DNA of 58,669 nucleotides. Source: Chlorobiaceae bacterium. Lineage in GTDB: Bacteria; Bacteroidota; Chlorobiia; Chlorobiales; Chlorobiaceae. The notes under the pieces are model-generated. The model was not told the origin of the DNA, made no database searches, and was given only the letters and a program-made list of their open reading frames with translations. Made by a program: the position numbers and the translations under genes. How positions within the stretch are numbered: the stretch's first letter is position 1; the number at the start of each line of letters is the position of its first letter. Location of the stretch: contig JABDHL010000065.1 in assembly GCA_012972825.1 (NCBI GenBank), positions 1-58,669 of the forward strand. Reading direction: 5' to 3'. Below are positions 27,730-36,867 of this stretch, piece after piece.

Positions 27730-28284
27730 CTATATCTCCGCATCAGGAACCGCACGAACGACCTGATCGAGATAAACTCTGATTTCTTCAATAATCGGCT
27801 GATGCCCCTTCTTTTTATTTTTTTCCGGCATCATGACAATCCATGACCTCTCATCTTCTGAAAGCGATACATCCAGAAGATGACCATTCAACTCTATCTG
27901 ATCGCCGTTTGCATCGGTAAAAGTAACCCTCATAAATTTTCCGACATGCCGTAAATACTGTCGGGGCAGTATGATCGGCTCACCAAGACCGGGAGAAGAG
28001 ACAACAAGATCAAAATTCTCCCCAATCAGATCAAGAAGCTCATCATCACCCTCAAATCGCTCCCGAATCCTTCTGCTGAGATAGGCACACTGATGAATGC
28101 GGATACCATCATCAGCATCAACCAGAATCTCAATTTTCCGGCTCTTCAGAGAACCTTTAACCTTAACATCAATAAAATAAGCACCTTCACCCCGAGTTCC
28201 GACTGAATCAGCAATAATCTGGAAAACACAATTTCTGACGCGCTCCTGCATGAAAACCTCAAACAAACTTTTTTTAGAAAACAA
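27730..28284 (-). CDS. rimP: Ribosome maturation factor RimP
   Basis: The 184-residue product follows the RimP (YhbC) fold. The N-terminal domain has IEILVDADDGIRIHQCAYLSRRI, then NFDLVVSSPGLGEPIILPRQYLRHVGKFMRV, and a C-terminal Sm-like barrel (LNGHLLDV). It supports 30S maturation and starts the rimP-nusA-infB operon. Its promoter must lie in or near 28306-28380, just after the terminator of the upstream operon. ATG 28254 (MQERVRN) is a possible later start. Confidence 0.9.
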   Translation of the reverse strand: MFSKKSLFEVFMQERVRNCVFQIIADSVGTRGEGAYFIDVKVKGSLKSRKIEILVDADDGIRIHQCAYLSRRIRERFEGDDELLDLIGENFDLVVSSPGLGEPIILPRQYLRHVGKFMRVTFTDANGDQIELNGHLLDVSLSEDERSWIVMMPEKNKKKGHQPIIEEIRVYLDQVVRAVPDAEI

Positions 28285-28305
28285 AAAAGTGGGGAATCCC
28301 CACTC
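28283..28305 (-). terminator. Rho-independent terminator ending the hisS-side operon
   Basis: On the minus strand AGTGGGG pairs with CCCCACT around a three-base loop and is followed by six T. It lies downstream of the DUF4834-like gene and touches the rimP start, separating the two minus-strand operons. Confidence 0.85.
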
Positions 28306-28380
28306 TCAGATAAGATAATGCCAACCGTCGTCAAATCAAGTAGACTAATGTACAAAAAAACCTTTCAACAGCAAAAAACC

Positions 28381-28596
28381 TTATTTCCCCACCTTCCGCT
28401 CATTATCGTTGAGATTGCTTTCAATCACTTCATAATCAGCCTCCTGAATACTTTTTCCGGAAGAAAAAGATGCCGGTGAACCCTGAGAACGTTTACTGTT
28501 ACCCATAATGAAAAAACGCAAACCAAACTTCAACACACGCAAAACCACACGCATGACCAAAAAAAATACAATAACAAAAAAAATAAATCTCAACAT
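28381..28596 (-). CDS. Small single-pass membrane protein, DUF4834-like
   Basis: The 71-residue product has one N-terminal membrane helix (residues about 1-30, MLRFIFFVIVFFLVMRVVLR) and a polar C-terminal tail ending with QEADYEVIESNLND. The layout and tail resemble the DUF4834 family of Bacteroidetes/Chlorobi. GAAGGA lies eight bases before the ATG, a better Shine-Dalgarno than most genes here, which supports translation. Function is unknown. It is last in the CPBP-cdsA-ptsN-hisS-glutaredoxin run, just before a terminator. Confidence 0.65.
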   Translation of the reverse strand: MLRFIFFVIVFFLVMRVVLRVLKFGLRFFIMGNSKRSQGSPASFSSGKSIQEADYEVIESNLNDNERKVGK

Positions 28597-28616
28597 CGCT
28601 TTAATCCTTCTTGATA

Positions 28617-28639
28617 GTTGGCAGTCGGCAGTTGGCAGG
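28617..28639. repeat. Short tandem heptamer repeat GCAGTYG
   Basis: Three degenerate copies of a seven-base unit (TTG-GCAGTCG-GCAGTTG-GCAG) lie in the 126-base gap between the glutaredoxin-like and DUF4834-like genes. No function is apparent. Confidence 0.6.
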
Positions 28640-28722
28640 GTAGAGGGGGAAGAAAGAGCTGAGTGGTAAGGGTTTGTCGGGTAACTATACGTTACGAATG
28701 CCCCCTCGTTGGAGTTTTCTCC

Positions 28723-28992
28723 CTACTGCCTACTCTCTTCATCCTCAGCACTCAGCAACGCAAGCAGTCGGCTCTCATTCACCCGATACTTAAATACCTT
28801 AACCCCATCTATAAAAACAACCGGAATTTTAAGCCCGAACTCAGCAAGCAGTTCAGGGTTATCGGAAATATCTATTTTTTCAAGATCGAACGAAACAACA
28901 GCAGCAACCTTCAACAGCACCTCCATCGCCTCATCACACAAACAACACTCTTTTTTTCCATAGAGCATCACCTTATGCCGTGTCAGAGTCAT
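28723..28992 (-). CDS. Glutaredoxin-family protein (DUF836-like)
   Basis: The 89-residue product has a thioredoxin-like fold with [10 protein letters not shown] giving a CxxC at residues 16-19 and an extra Cys at 17, then [12 protein letters not shown] with the cis-Pro. It is likely a thiol-disulfide protein of the glutaredoxin-like DUF836 group. The substrate is unknown. The start overlaps the hisS stop by four bases, so it is co-translated with hisS. Confidence 0.8.
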   Translation of the reverse strand: MTLTRHKVMLYGKKECCLCDEAMEVLLKVAAVVSFDLEKIDISDNPELLAEFGLKIPVVFIDGVKVFKYRVNESRLLALLSAEDEESRQ

Positions 28993-30281
28993 AAGTCAAG
29001 CAACTCCTTAGCAGCCGGTTCCCGAAGAATTTCAAGCACCGCCTCCAGTGAAAGTGACGTCTGTTCAGAAGTAACAAGATTCTTCAATGCATACAACCCT
29101 GTATCAACTTCAGTTGAACCAATAAAAAGTGCATAAGAGGCCCTTATCCTGTTTGCCTCCCTCATCTGCGCCTTCATGCTCCTTCCGGCCAAATCTATCT
29201 CCGTCATAATACCAGCCTTGCGCAACCGGTAAGCAATCTGCAACCCATGATCTCCAAGTTCCTGACTCTGCACAACAACATAAACAAGCGGACCGCAAGG
29301 AGTAAGTGCTGCAAAAAGCCCCTGTTTTTCCATGGTTATCAAAAGCCTCTCCATACCCACAGCAAACCCTGAAGCCGGCACATCCGAAGAGCTGCCAAAC
29401 TCCCTGGCCAGACCATCATATCGCCCGCCTCCACCGATGGCATCCTGTGCGCCGAGCTCTGAACTGGTCACTTCAAAAGCAGTGTGACAATAATAATCAA
29501 GCCCCCGGACAAGCCTGTGATCAATTTCATAAGCTATACCGCGTTCTCCAAGGTAAAAAAGCACCTTCTCAAAATCCTGGACAGCAGCTTCCTTGAGATA
29601 ATCATACAACCTTGGAGCCTCTGCAACAATGTCCCGTACGGCAGGATTTTTTGAATCAAGAATCCTCAGCGGATTTTTTTCGAGCCTCTCCCTGGACGCC
29701 TCGTCAAGCTCATTGTGATAAGGCGCAAAATAACCCTGCAAAGCTTCCCTGTATCGAAGCCGGTCCTGGGTGTCGCCAAGAGTATTCACTCTCAGCTTCA
29801 AACCATGAAGACCAAGCGACTCAAAAACCTGCATCATGAGGGTCATAACCTCAGCAACAGCTGCAGGCGAAGAGACGCCAATCAGCTCCGCTCCGAACTG
29901 GGAAAACTGACGCTGCCTGCCTGCCTGAGGCCTCTCCTTGCGAAACAACTCACTGATATAATAAAGCTTTTGCACAGGAGCCGAAGCAAGCAGATTGTTC
30001 TGAAGCACCGCCCGCATAACACCTGCAGTCATTTCAGGACGCAGAGTCAGTGAACGCCCTTTAGGATCAGGCTGAAACGTAAACATCTCCTTTCCAACAA
30101 TATCCGTCGTCGAACCTATCCCTCTCTGAAAAAGTTCAGTATACTCAAAAACCGGCGTACGAATCTCACTGAACCCGTAAAGAGATGCAAGAAAATGCAC
30201 AACTCCTTCAACATATTTCCATTGAGCAGCCTCTTCCGGGAAAATATCCCTCGTGCCCTTGACAGCCTGATACTGCGACAT
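28989..30281 (-). CDS. hisS: Histidyl-tRNA synthetase
   Basis: The 430-residue class II synthetase starts at ATG 30281 ([21 protein letters not shown]). Motif 2 is [21 protein letters not shown], the histidine-specific segments are [13 protein letters not shown] and [10 protein letters not shown], and the C-terminal anticodon domain is complete. It charges tRNA-His. The frame is open upstream to 30437, but that part has no family similarity and runs into the ptsN-type gene, so the inner ATG is chosen. Confidence 0.95.
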   Translation of the reverse strand: MSQYQAVKGTRDIFPEEAAQWKYVEGVVHFLASLYGFSEIRTPVFEYTELFQRGIGSTTDIVGKEMFTFQPDPKGRSLTLRPEMTAGVMRAVLQNNLLASAPVQKLYYISELFRKERPQAGRQRQFSQFGAELIGVSSPAAVAEVMTLMMQVFESLGLHGLKLRVNTLGDTQDRLRYREALQGYFAPYHNELDEASRERLEKNPLRILDSKNPAVRDIVAEAPRLYDYLKEAAVQDFEKVLFYLGERGIAYEIDHRLVRGLDYYCHTAFEVTSSELGAQDAIGGGGRYDGLAREFGSSSDVPASGFAVGMERLLITMEKQGLFAALTPCGPLVYVVVQSQELGDHGLQIAYRLRKAGIMTEIDLAGRSMKAQMREANRIRASYALFIGSTEVDTGLYALKNLVTSEQTSLSLEAVLEILREPAAKELLDL

Positions 30282-30315
30282 ACAATAACAATCCTTCTGT
30301 ATGGTAACTTCTAAA

Positions 30316-30786
30316 TTATATCTGCGGAAAATCCTTTTCCCATTCCCTGAAAAGCTCAAGCACTGCGGCAGGTGAAGTTGAAAGAAGAAGACTCTGACGA
30401 AAATCTTCCCGACCTGCCAGTTTGGTAATACGGCCAAGAAGCTTCAAATGCTCCGCAAGCATCTCCTCCGGCGTTGCAAGCAGAAAAACAAGGCGAACAG
30501 GTTCCTGATCAATGGAATCAAAATTCATCTCATTGCGGAGCGTAGCAAAAGCCATCACAGGCTCGGTAACTCCATCAGTTTTGGCATGTGGAAGAGCTAT
30601 ACTCTTGCCAATACCTGTCGACATCTCCTGTTCTCGCTTCAATACATCCTCCCGAAGCTTGCTGATATCATTAACTCCAGCATGATCGGCTATAAGTGAA
30701 AGCATTTTTTCAATGACCTGACTTTTCAGAGCCAGTTCAAGATTCAACGCGATATATTTTTCGGAAAGAAGACCTTCAATTTTCAT
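30316..30786 (-). CDS. PTS IIA (PtsN/fructose-type) domain protein
   Basis: The 156-residue product is a stand-alone EIIA of the nitrogen/fructose type. The phospho-accepting His is in [15 protein letters not shown] (about residue 67), followed by [22 protein letters not shown]. Such proteins are phosphorylated by EI/NPr and usually regulate rather than carry sugar. No EIIB or EIIC gene is present. It lies between cdsA and hisS on the same strand. Confidence 0.88.
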   Translation of the reverse strand: MKIEGLLSEKYIALNLELALKSQVIEKMLSLIADHAGVNDISKLREDVLKREQEMSTGIGKSIALPHAKTDGVTEPVMAFATLRNEMNFDSIDQEPVRLVFLLATPEEMLAEHLKLLGRITKLAGREDFRQSLLLSTSPAAVLELFREWEKDFPQI

Positions 30787-30816
30787 TATTTCAACCTTTT
30801 GCGGTTAATACTCCTG

Positions 30817-30830
30817 CCCGTTTCAACGGG
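30817..30830 (-). other. Small hairpin upstream of the PTS IIA gene
   Basis: The sequence CCCGTTTCAACGGG folds into a five- or six-pair stem in the 98-base gap between cdsA and the PTS gene, about 30 bases before the ATG. No U-tract follows on the minus strand, so it is not a typical terminator. It may be an mRNA processing or stabilising element. Confidence 0.4.
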
Positions 30831-30884
30831 TAATATAAAAAAACATTTATCCATACCACCAGCGGGCAAATCCTCTCTGTCAGC

Positions 30885-31706
30885 TTAGAAATACAACGTA
30901 ATAAAATAGATAAATGGCGATATAAACATGATAGTATCAAAACGATCAAGCACACCGCCATGTCCGGGGATCAAACCTGAAGAATCCTTCACACCCGCAT
31001 CCCTTTTAAACATCGATTCTATTAAATCCCCAGCAGGACTTGCCAGGCCAATCAACAATCCTGTCAACAACGCTCTCTTTAACGGCAACTGCGGAACAAA
31101 ACTCCCATACATCATCGACGCCGAAACACTTCCGACCAGCCCGCTCAAAAAACCCTCCCATGTTTTATGAGGGCTCAGGCGCTCAAACAATTTCCGATGG
31201 ATAAAACGTCCACCTAACGTACTCCCTCCGAAATACGCAAAAATATCAGCTGACCAGACACAAAAAAACATCAGAAAAACCATAAGTTCCCCATTTCCAC
31301 CAGCCTCTCCGAGACGAAGTCTCAACAGGGAACCAAAAGAAAGATTAACGTAAAGCAGGCCGGGAAAAATCGCCCCAAGATTAAGCAGTGGAGAACCATC
31401 TTTCAAAAACAGCTCCATAACCAGAAGTGCGAGCACAACAACCAGCAACAGCTCCCATACCTCAGCAAAATGTCTATAAAAATTAACCTGGAAAAGCAGC
31501 GTTATCATGAGAACAATCCAGAGAGCCGGGGGCTGAGCCTTATGCAGTGCCAGACGATGAAACTCAAAAACAGCCAACAGTGCCAACAGTGAAAAAAAGC
31601 AAAAAAACCAAACCCCACCCGCCTTGATCAGACAAAGCAGAACGGGAATGCCCACAAGAGCCACTATGACCCTCTGCAATAAATTAACGCTTAAAAGCTT
31701 ACCCAT
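30885..31706 (-). CDS. cdsA: Phosphatidate cytidylyltransferase
   Basis: The 273-residue integral membrane protein has about seven or eight helices and the CdsA signature near the C-terminus: GLASPAGDLIESMFKRDAGVKDSSG, then LIPGHGGVLDRFD. It makes CDP-diacylglycerol from phosphatidate and CTP for phospholipid synthesis. Its ATG overlaps the stop of the CPBP protease gene (TAATG), so the two are translationally coupled. Confidence 0.95.
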   Translation of the reverse strand: MGKLLSVNLLQRVIVALVGIPVLLCLIKAGGVWFFCFFSLLALLAVFEFHRLALHKAQPPALWIVLMITLLFQVNFYRHFAEVWELLLVVVLALLVMELFLKDGSPLLNLGAIFPGLLYVNLSFGSLLRLRLGEAGGNGELMVFLMFFCVWSADIFAYFGGSTLGGRFIHRKLFERLSPHKTWEGFLSGLVGSVSASMMYGSFVPQLPLKRALLTGLLIGLASPAGDLIESMFKRDAGVKDSSGLIPGHGGVLDRFDTIMFISPFIYFITLYF

Positions 31707-32635
31707 TATCCATTGTTGAAAAACTGATCAGCAGAAAACCGCCAGACAACCATGACAAACAGTAACAAACTACCCCCGACAAACAGCCACCACCACAATG
31801 CTTCAAGCAAAAATTCCGGATGAACCTGACTTGGCAAATTCCCGCTTGCTGTCAATAAAAGGAGAAGAAGAGCAACAAAATTATTAACAAAATGAACAAA
31901 AAAAGGCACAGCCAAATTCCCTGTTTTACTGTAAATATAGCCAATATACCACCCCAGCAAAACCAGAGGAACGAGATTTGCCGCACTCATATGAAAAAAA
32001 GCAAACACGCACCCTGTCAAAAGGACTGCCCCACTCGACCCCATAGACCTGCTGTAATTCTGCTGAATATAACCCCTGAAAAGCAACTCCTCACAAACTG
32101 CAGGAATAACAGCAAGAACAACAGCTACTGAAATAAATTCCGGAACCGAACGCACCAAGGCTAGCTCACTGATAAAGGAGTCCATCAGATCACGCTGCCG
32201 GACAACTTCCGTCCCGGCAGTTCCAAGAGCAGGCCAGAGATACAAATCCTGCAATGCATTAATGGTATACAACAACGGCTGCAGAAGAAAAATGCCACCA
32301 ACTGCCAAGCCGGCAGCACCAAGATTGAAATCTCTGCGTATCCCTAAAAAAGCAAGACTTTCCAGAGAAAATGGATTTTTCCTGCCCGTATGCCTGGCAG
32401 CAAGCAGGATAACGGGCACAGCAAGAACAAGAATCTGTCCGCAAGCCTGAATAATGCGCATGGAGGGAAGCATGGTTCTGTCAACATGGGATAAAGAAAC
32501 CCCCGCGTTAACAAAAGAAAACAGCAGGGCACCGGCAAGCGGATAAAGCACCATAATGCCTATCAAAAACAATGTATTGGCAATAAAGGTGAGGCGCCTT
32601 GCTGCAAAAGGATCAAAAGAAGAAATTACCTGCAT
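31706..32635 (-). CDS. CPBP (CAAX-like) intramembrane metalloprotease
   Basis: The 309-residue protein has about eight membrane helices. The family motifs are present: EELLFRGYIQ near residue 180 (Glu-Glu and Arg), FAFFHM (His) and FFVHFVNNF (His and Asn). Bacterial CPBP proteins act as membrane proteases in processing or immunity; the substrate here is unknown. It heads the operon and is coupled to cdsA. It is divergent from the glycan island across 82 bases. Confidence 0.88.
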   Translation of the reverse strand: MQVISSFDPFAARRLTFIANTLFLIGIMVLYPLAGALLFSFVNAGVSLSHVDRTMLPSMRIIQACGQILVLAVPVILLAARHTGRKNPFSLESLAFLGIRRDFNLGAAGLAVGGIFLLQPLLYTINALQDLYLWPALGTAGTEVVRQRDLMDSFISELALVRSVPEFISVAVVLAVIPAVCEELLFRGYIQQNYSRSMGSSGAVLLTGCVFAFFHMSAANLVPLVLLGWYIGYIYSKTGNLAVPFFVHFVNNFVALLLLLLTASGNLPSQVHPEFLLEALWWWLFVGGSLLLFVMVVWRFSADQFFNNG

Positions 32636-32717
32636 TGATTGGATATATCCGTTACAATGAATTTCTGAGAATGTGATACTTTATCGTTTTTAACTATACA
32701 ACAATCATGTTCTCTCA

Positions 32718-33815
32718 ATGAACATCCTGATATTTGATGCAACACCGCACTGGTCGGGCGGAGCAAACAGAATCCTGTTATACAGTAAAGAACTTAAAAA
32801 ACGTGGCCATCGCGTCACTGTATGCTGTCTGCCGGAAAGTGGCCTATCGAGCCGACTCCCTGAAGAAAACATTCCCTTCTGCATAATTAACCCGAAATCA
32901 GACATCAACCTGCTTATCATCCCGAAACTTATACAGCTTATCATAAAGAACAAGATTGATATTATAGATATCTGTTCACCCAATTTTTACTGGATCGCTT
33001 CGTTGGCCGGAAGAATAACGAAAAGAACGATCATTCTCACGCGCAATGTTCCGTACCGGAAAAAGGGAATCAAAAAATACATCAACAGAGTTCTTTACTC
33101 TGCACTTGTTGACCGAATTATTGCCATTTCAGATAAAATCAAACGTGAACTTAGAGAAGATTTCAACATCCCTGACGATAAAATAACGGTTATTTATGAC
33201 GGCATAGATACCCTTCTGTTCAGCATGCAAAAGCAAAACAACAACCTGGTAAACCCTGAACAATATGCAGCTGCAGTCATAAGCCGGCTTGACGATAACA
33301 AAGGCCTGGAATGTTTTATCAATGCCATCCCGTACATCATTCAAAAAATCAACTCTATTCTTTTTTTTATCGTCGGCACTGGTTGTATTGAACAACAACT
33401 TAAAAATCTGACAACAAAACTCAACCTGTCCGAAAAAGTGATTTTTACCGGTTTCATGAACGATATCCCTGCAATCCTTGCCGGTGTTGATATAACCATA
33501 ATGCCGTCACCCGAGGAAGGCATGTCAATGAGCGCTTTAGAATCCATGGCATCCGGCAAGCCGGTAGTAGCAACATCCGGCAGCGGACTGGCCGACATAA
33601 TCGTCAATAACAGATCAGGTATGATTGTCAAGCCGAACAACAGTCAAGAACTAGCCGATGGCGTTGTAACGCTTTTACAATCTGATTATAAACAAGCCGG
33701 AAGAGAAGCAAGAACAATTATCGAAGAACAGTTTGCACTCCAGACAGTCGTAACCCAATACGAGCTACTCCTGGAAAAATCGACACAATACATCAAGTCT
33801 CATCCTGGAACATGA
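32718..33815 (+). CDS. Glycosyltransferase family 4
   Basis: The 365-residue GT-B protein has the N-terminal DATPHWSGGANRILL glycine loop, a VISRLDDNKGLECFINAIP segment, and the C-terminal donor site MPSPEEGMSMSALESMASG-KPVVATSGSG, with the Glu-x7-Glu spacing of GT4 retaining enzymes. It probably adds a sugar from a nucleotide donor to a lipid or core acceptor. It opens the plus-strand surface-glycan island, and its stop overlaps the next gene by four bases. Confidence 0.88.
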   Translation: MNILIFDATPHWSGGANRILLYSKELKKRGHRVTVCCLPESGLSSRLPEENIPFCIINPKSDINLLIIPKLIQLIIKNKIDIIDICSPNFYWIASLAGRITKRTIILTRNVPYRKKGIKKYINRVLYSALVDRIIAISDKIKRELREDFNIPDDKITVIYDGIDTLLFSMQKQNNNLVNPEQYAAAVISRLDDNKGLECFINAIPYIIQKINSILFFIVGTGCIEQQLKNLTTKLNLSEKVIFTGFMNDIPAILAGVDITIMPSPEEGMSMSALESMASGKPVVATSGSGLADIIVNNRSGMIVKPNNSQELADGVVTLLQSDYKQAGREARTIIEEQFALQTVVTQYELLLEKSTQYIKSHPGT

Positions 33816-34873
33816 CAGCGAAAAAAAAAGATCACACTCTCTTCCGAAAAAACTTTGCACGCACCCTCCAGTTAATCGGAAAAAGAGGTCAGACGAAACC
33901 AATGCTTCATGGTGCTCCCGAAAGCATCGTCATTCTCGCAAGGGAATGCTATGGAGATTGCATCTTACTTACACCTCTTATCGGCAGCCTGCGAATAGAG
34001 TATCCTGAGCTGTCAATATACATCATCGCCTTCAGCCGGATCATCTTCAACTTTTTCAGTGCCGACCCTAACGTCACGGAGGTCTATCATGCCAAAAGAA
34101 ACATGAAACGCTACTACAAGGGGATCCTTTCAAAAAAGTTTGATCTCCTCTTCAATCCTAAAGACCACCCTTCAACCCATTTTCTCATTCACTCACTGCT
34201 CATCCGCGCCCGACACAAAATCGGCCACTACAACCCAAATCATGAAGGACTTTTTGACCAGCTCATCACTCTTGAACCCAATACCCATGAATCAGTCAAA
34301 AATCTTTCTCTCCTGAGTGCCATCGGTTCAACAACAGTGGGGCAATGCAGACCATACCTGCCCCCTATGCCGGTTTGCACTGAAACTGCCTCATTTCTGA
34401 AAACTCTCCAGCCGGGAACATCTATAGGCATCAACATCAGTGCCGGCCACATCGGCGGACACCGAACCCTGGAGCAATGGTCTCAACTCATCAAGAGTTT
34501 CACTGACGAAACTTTTATTATTCTCTCAGCTCCCAAAGAACTCGAAGAAAAAAGAAAGCTTGAACAACCGCACAGCAACGTCCTGCGATCACCCTCAACA
34601 CAAAACATCTATGAAGTCGGCGAAATTGTCAAAAAGCTCAAGATCCTCATCACTCCCGACACTTCCCTTGTCCACATTGCGGCATGCTCCGATACACCAA
34701 TCATCGCCCTTTATCGCAAATACCTCGCTGATCGAACCCAATTCGGCCCATTGAGCACCATTCAGGATATCATCATATCCCCAACACCCGACATCATCGA
34801 TATCGACCCCCATCAAGTAACAGCCGCACTCCACCATATGTTAGAAGTACTCAGTTCTGAGGCGAGAAACTGA
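33812..34873 (+). CDS. Glycosyltransferase family 9 (heptosyltransferase-like)
   Basis: The 353-residue product follows GT9: ILARECYGDCILLTPLIGSLR near the N-terminus and GININISAGHIGGHRTLEQW-type acceptor region, then LITPDTSLVHIAACSDTPIIALY, the ADP-heptose binding block. It is likely an LPS-core or related transferase. The initial basic stretch (residues 1-30) is unusual in length. The start overlaps the GT4 gene by four bases, so the pair is coupled. Confidence 0.88.
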   Translation: MTAKKKDHTLFRKNFARTLQLIGKRGQTKPMLHGAPESIVILARECYGDCILLTPLIGSLRIEYPELSIYIIAFSRIIFNFFSADPNVTEVYHAKRNMKRYYKGILSKKFDLLFNPKDHPSTHFLIHSLLIRARHKIGHYNPNHEGLFDQLITLEPNTHESVKNLSLLSAIGSTTVGQCRPYLPPMPVCTETASFLKTLQPGTSIGINISAGHIGGHRTLEQWSQLIKSFTDETFIILSAPKELEEKRKLEQPHSNVLRSPSTQNIYEVGEIVKKLKILITPDTSLVHIAACSDTPIIALYRKYLADRTQFGPLSTIQDIIISPTPDIIDIDPHQVTAALHHMLEVLSSEARN

Positions 34874-34933
34874 TTATTCTTATTTATACACTATATTAAG
34901 GGTCAAGATAAACACAACACGATCAGGGTGCTT

Positions 34934-36841
34934 ATGAAGTTCGGAATATTGATGAGGATGCTGCGGTACATGGCCCCGTCCAAGGGTAAAATTATTCTGG
35001 TGGTTATTGTCAGCGTTTTGACCTCATTGTTCAGCGTCGTATCGATCTACTCCATTCTCCCGCTGCTGAATGCAGTCTTTTCATCAGCACCTGCAGCCCA
35101 GCATGCCACTGCTGCCAAATCATCCGCTCCTGTACAGCAACCGCTTCAGCTCTCAAAAAATACCACCAGTGCTGAAAAGTTGAAAAACTGGGCGCTGATT
35201 GAATTTCAGCGGATGTTCGAAGCACCAACTAAACAACTGGCGCTTCTGAAAATCTGCTTCTTCCTGATTCTGGCATTTGCCCTCAAAAATTTTTTCATCT
35301 ACCTGAATGGTCAAATTATTTTCAGGATACAGACCAAAACAGCCAAAAAGCTCAGGGACGAAGTATTTCACAGCATCATCGAAATGCATCTGGATTATTT
35401 CAACAAAAACAGGGTTGGCAACCTGATGAACTACGTGAATAATGATGTAGAAAACGTCAATAACAGCATCAGTTCCACCTTTGTCAATTTCCTGCAGAAC
35501 CCCTTTTCGATATTCGTCTATATCGGAGTTCTTCTCGCTCTCAGCTGGAAACTGACTGCTTTTGCATCTGTAACCTCCCTGTCGATTTTTTACGTTATCA
35601 ATTTTATGGGCCGAAATATCAAAGGCCTTGCCCATAGCTTCCAGACCAAAATGGGCGATATGAACTCCGTTCTGCAGGAAAAGTTCAACGGCATCAAAGT
35701 TATCAAATCAACGGCGTTTGAGGGAATTGAACTCGCAAAGTTCATGTCATTCACCAATGATTTCAGGCAGTTGAGTATCAAAATGTCAAGGATTCGCAAT
35801 ATTATCAGTCCACTCAACGAAACACTCCTCATTGCAGCCATTGCAATGGTACTCTGGTTCGGAGGCCTCCAGGTCTTCGAAGGCTCTATGACCGCCAATG
35901 AACTGCTCGTCTTTGCTTTTACACTCTACTCCACCATGGGACCGATTAAAATGCTGGGCGATGCCAATTTATCTATTCAAATGGGCATGATTTCTATTGA
36001 ACGCCTTTTCGAAGTGCTCGATACCAACACCAATGTTACCAACGGCACCCGTTCAATCAACACTTTCTTAAACAATATCACTTTTGAAGATGTCTGTTTT
36101 AAATACAACAAAGAACCTGACGCCCCCAATGTTCTCAACCACGTCTCGTTCGAGATAAAGAAAGGTGAAATGGTCGCACTTATCGGCCAGTCCGGATCCG
36201 GTAAGTCCACTGCCGTTGATCTTCTCCTGCGCTTTTATGATGTCGATTCAGGACGCATAACCATTGACGGTATTGATATCCGTGATTTTGACTATAAACA
36301 GCTTCGGCAAATGATAGGTATTGTAAGTCAGGAAGTCATACTGTTCAACGATACCATCGAACAGAATATTGCCTATGGCGTTCACGATGAAATCAACCAC
36401 CCAAGAATAGAACAGGCAGCCAAACTGGCAAATGCCCACGAATTCATTCAGGACAAACCCCAGCAATACCAGACACTAATCGGCGACCGCGGGCTTCAGC
36501 TTTCTGGAGGTCAACGGCAGCGGATTGCTATTGCCCGTGCCATGGTAAAAAACCCTGAGCTTCTGATCTTTGACGAAGCAACCAGTGCTCTGGACAACGA
36601 ATCCGAAAAAATTGTTCAGCAGGCAATAGACAATGCCATGGAAAACAGAACAGCCCTTGTGGTAGCTCACCGTCTCTCCACCATAAAAAACGCCGACAAA
36701 ATCATAGTCATGGAGCGCGGCAACGTCATGGAATCCGGCAACCATCAAACACTTATAGAAAAAAACGGCGTTTATAAAATGCTCTATGACATACAGTTTG
36801 CAGTCAAACCAACAACTCAGGAATCACTGACAACTGCCTGA
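34934..36841 (+). CDS. MsbA-like ABC exporter/flippase
   Basis: The product is about 635 residues. Six membrane helices occupy about 20-340, with a Pro/Ala/Gln/Ser-rich periplasmic insert near residues 45-75. The ATPase domain has Walker A GQSGSGKST near residue 420, signature LSGGQRQRIAIARAM, Walker B LLIFDEATSALD and VVAHRLST. MsbA flips lipid A-core across the inner membrane. The position among glycosyltransferases suggests a lipid-linked glycan as cargo. ATG 34934 is preferred over the GTG at 34928 because AGGGTG lies at proper spacing before it. Confidence 0.88.
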   Translation: MKFGILMRMLRYMAPSKGKIILVVIVSVLTSLFSVVSIYSILPLLNAVFSSAPAAQHATAAKSSAPVQQPLQLSKNTTSAEKLKNWALIEFQRMFEAPTKQLALLKICFFLILAFALKNFFIYLNGQIIFRIQTKTAKKLRDEVFHSIIEMHLDYFNKNRVGNLMNYVNNDVENVNNSISSTFVNFLQNPFSIFVYIGVLLALSWKLTAFASVTSLSIFYVINFMGRNIKGLAHSFQTKMGDMNSVLQEKFNGIKVIKSTAFEGIELAKFMSFTNDFRQLSIKMSRIRNIISPLNETLLIAAIAMVLWFGGLQVFEGSMTANELLVFAFTLYSTMGPIKMLGDANLSIQMGMISIERLFEVLDTNTNVTNGTRSINTFLNNITFEDVCFKYNKEPDAPNVLNHVSFEIKKGEMVALIGQSGSGKSTAVDLLLRFYDVDSGRITIDGIDIRDFDYKQLRQMIGIVSQEVILFNDTIEQNIAYGVHDEINHPRIEQAAKLANAHEFIQDKPQQYQTLIGDRGLQLSGGQRQRIAIARAMVKNPELLIFDEATSALDNESEKIVQQAIDNAMENRTALVVAHRLSTIKNADKIIVMERGNVMESGNHQTLIEKNGVYKMLYDIQFAVKPTTQESLTTA

Positions 36842-36867
36842 CCCACAACTCCTGCGTATACTGTGTC

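Noticed and set aside
28329-28334. TTGACG as a -35 box for rimP
   Set aside because: No suitable -10 lies at the right distance; the best candidate is 15 bases away and weak.
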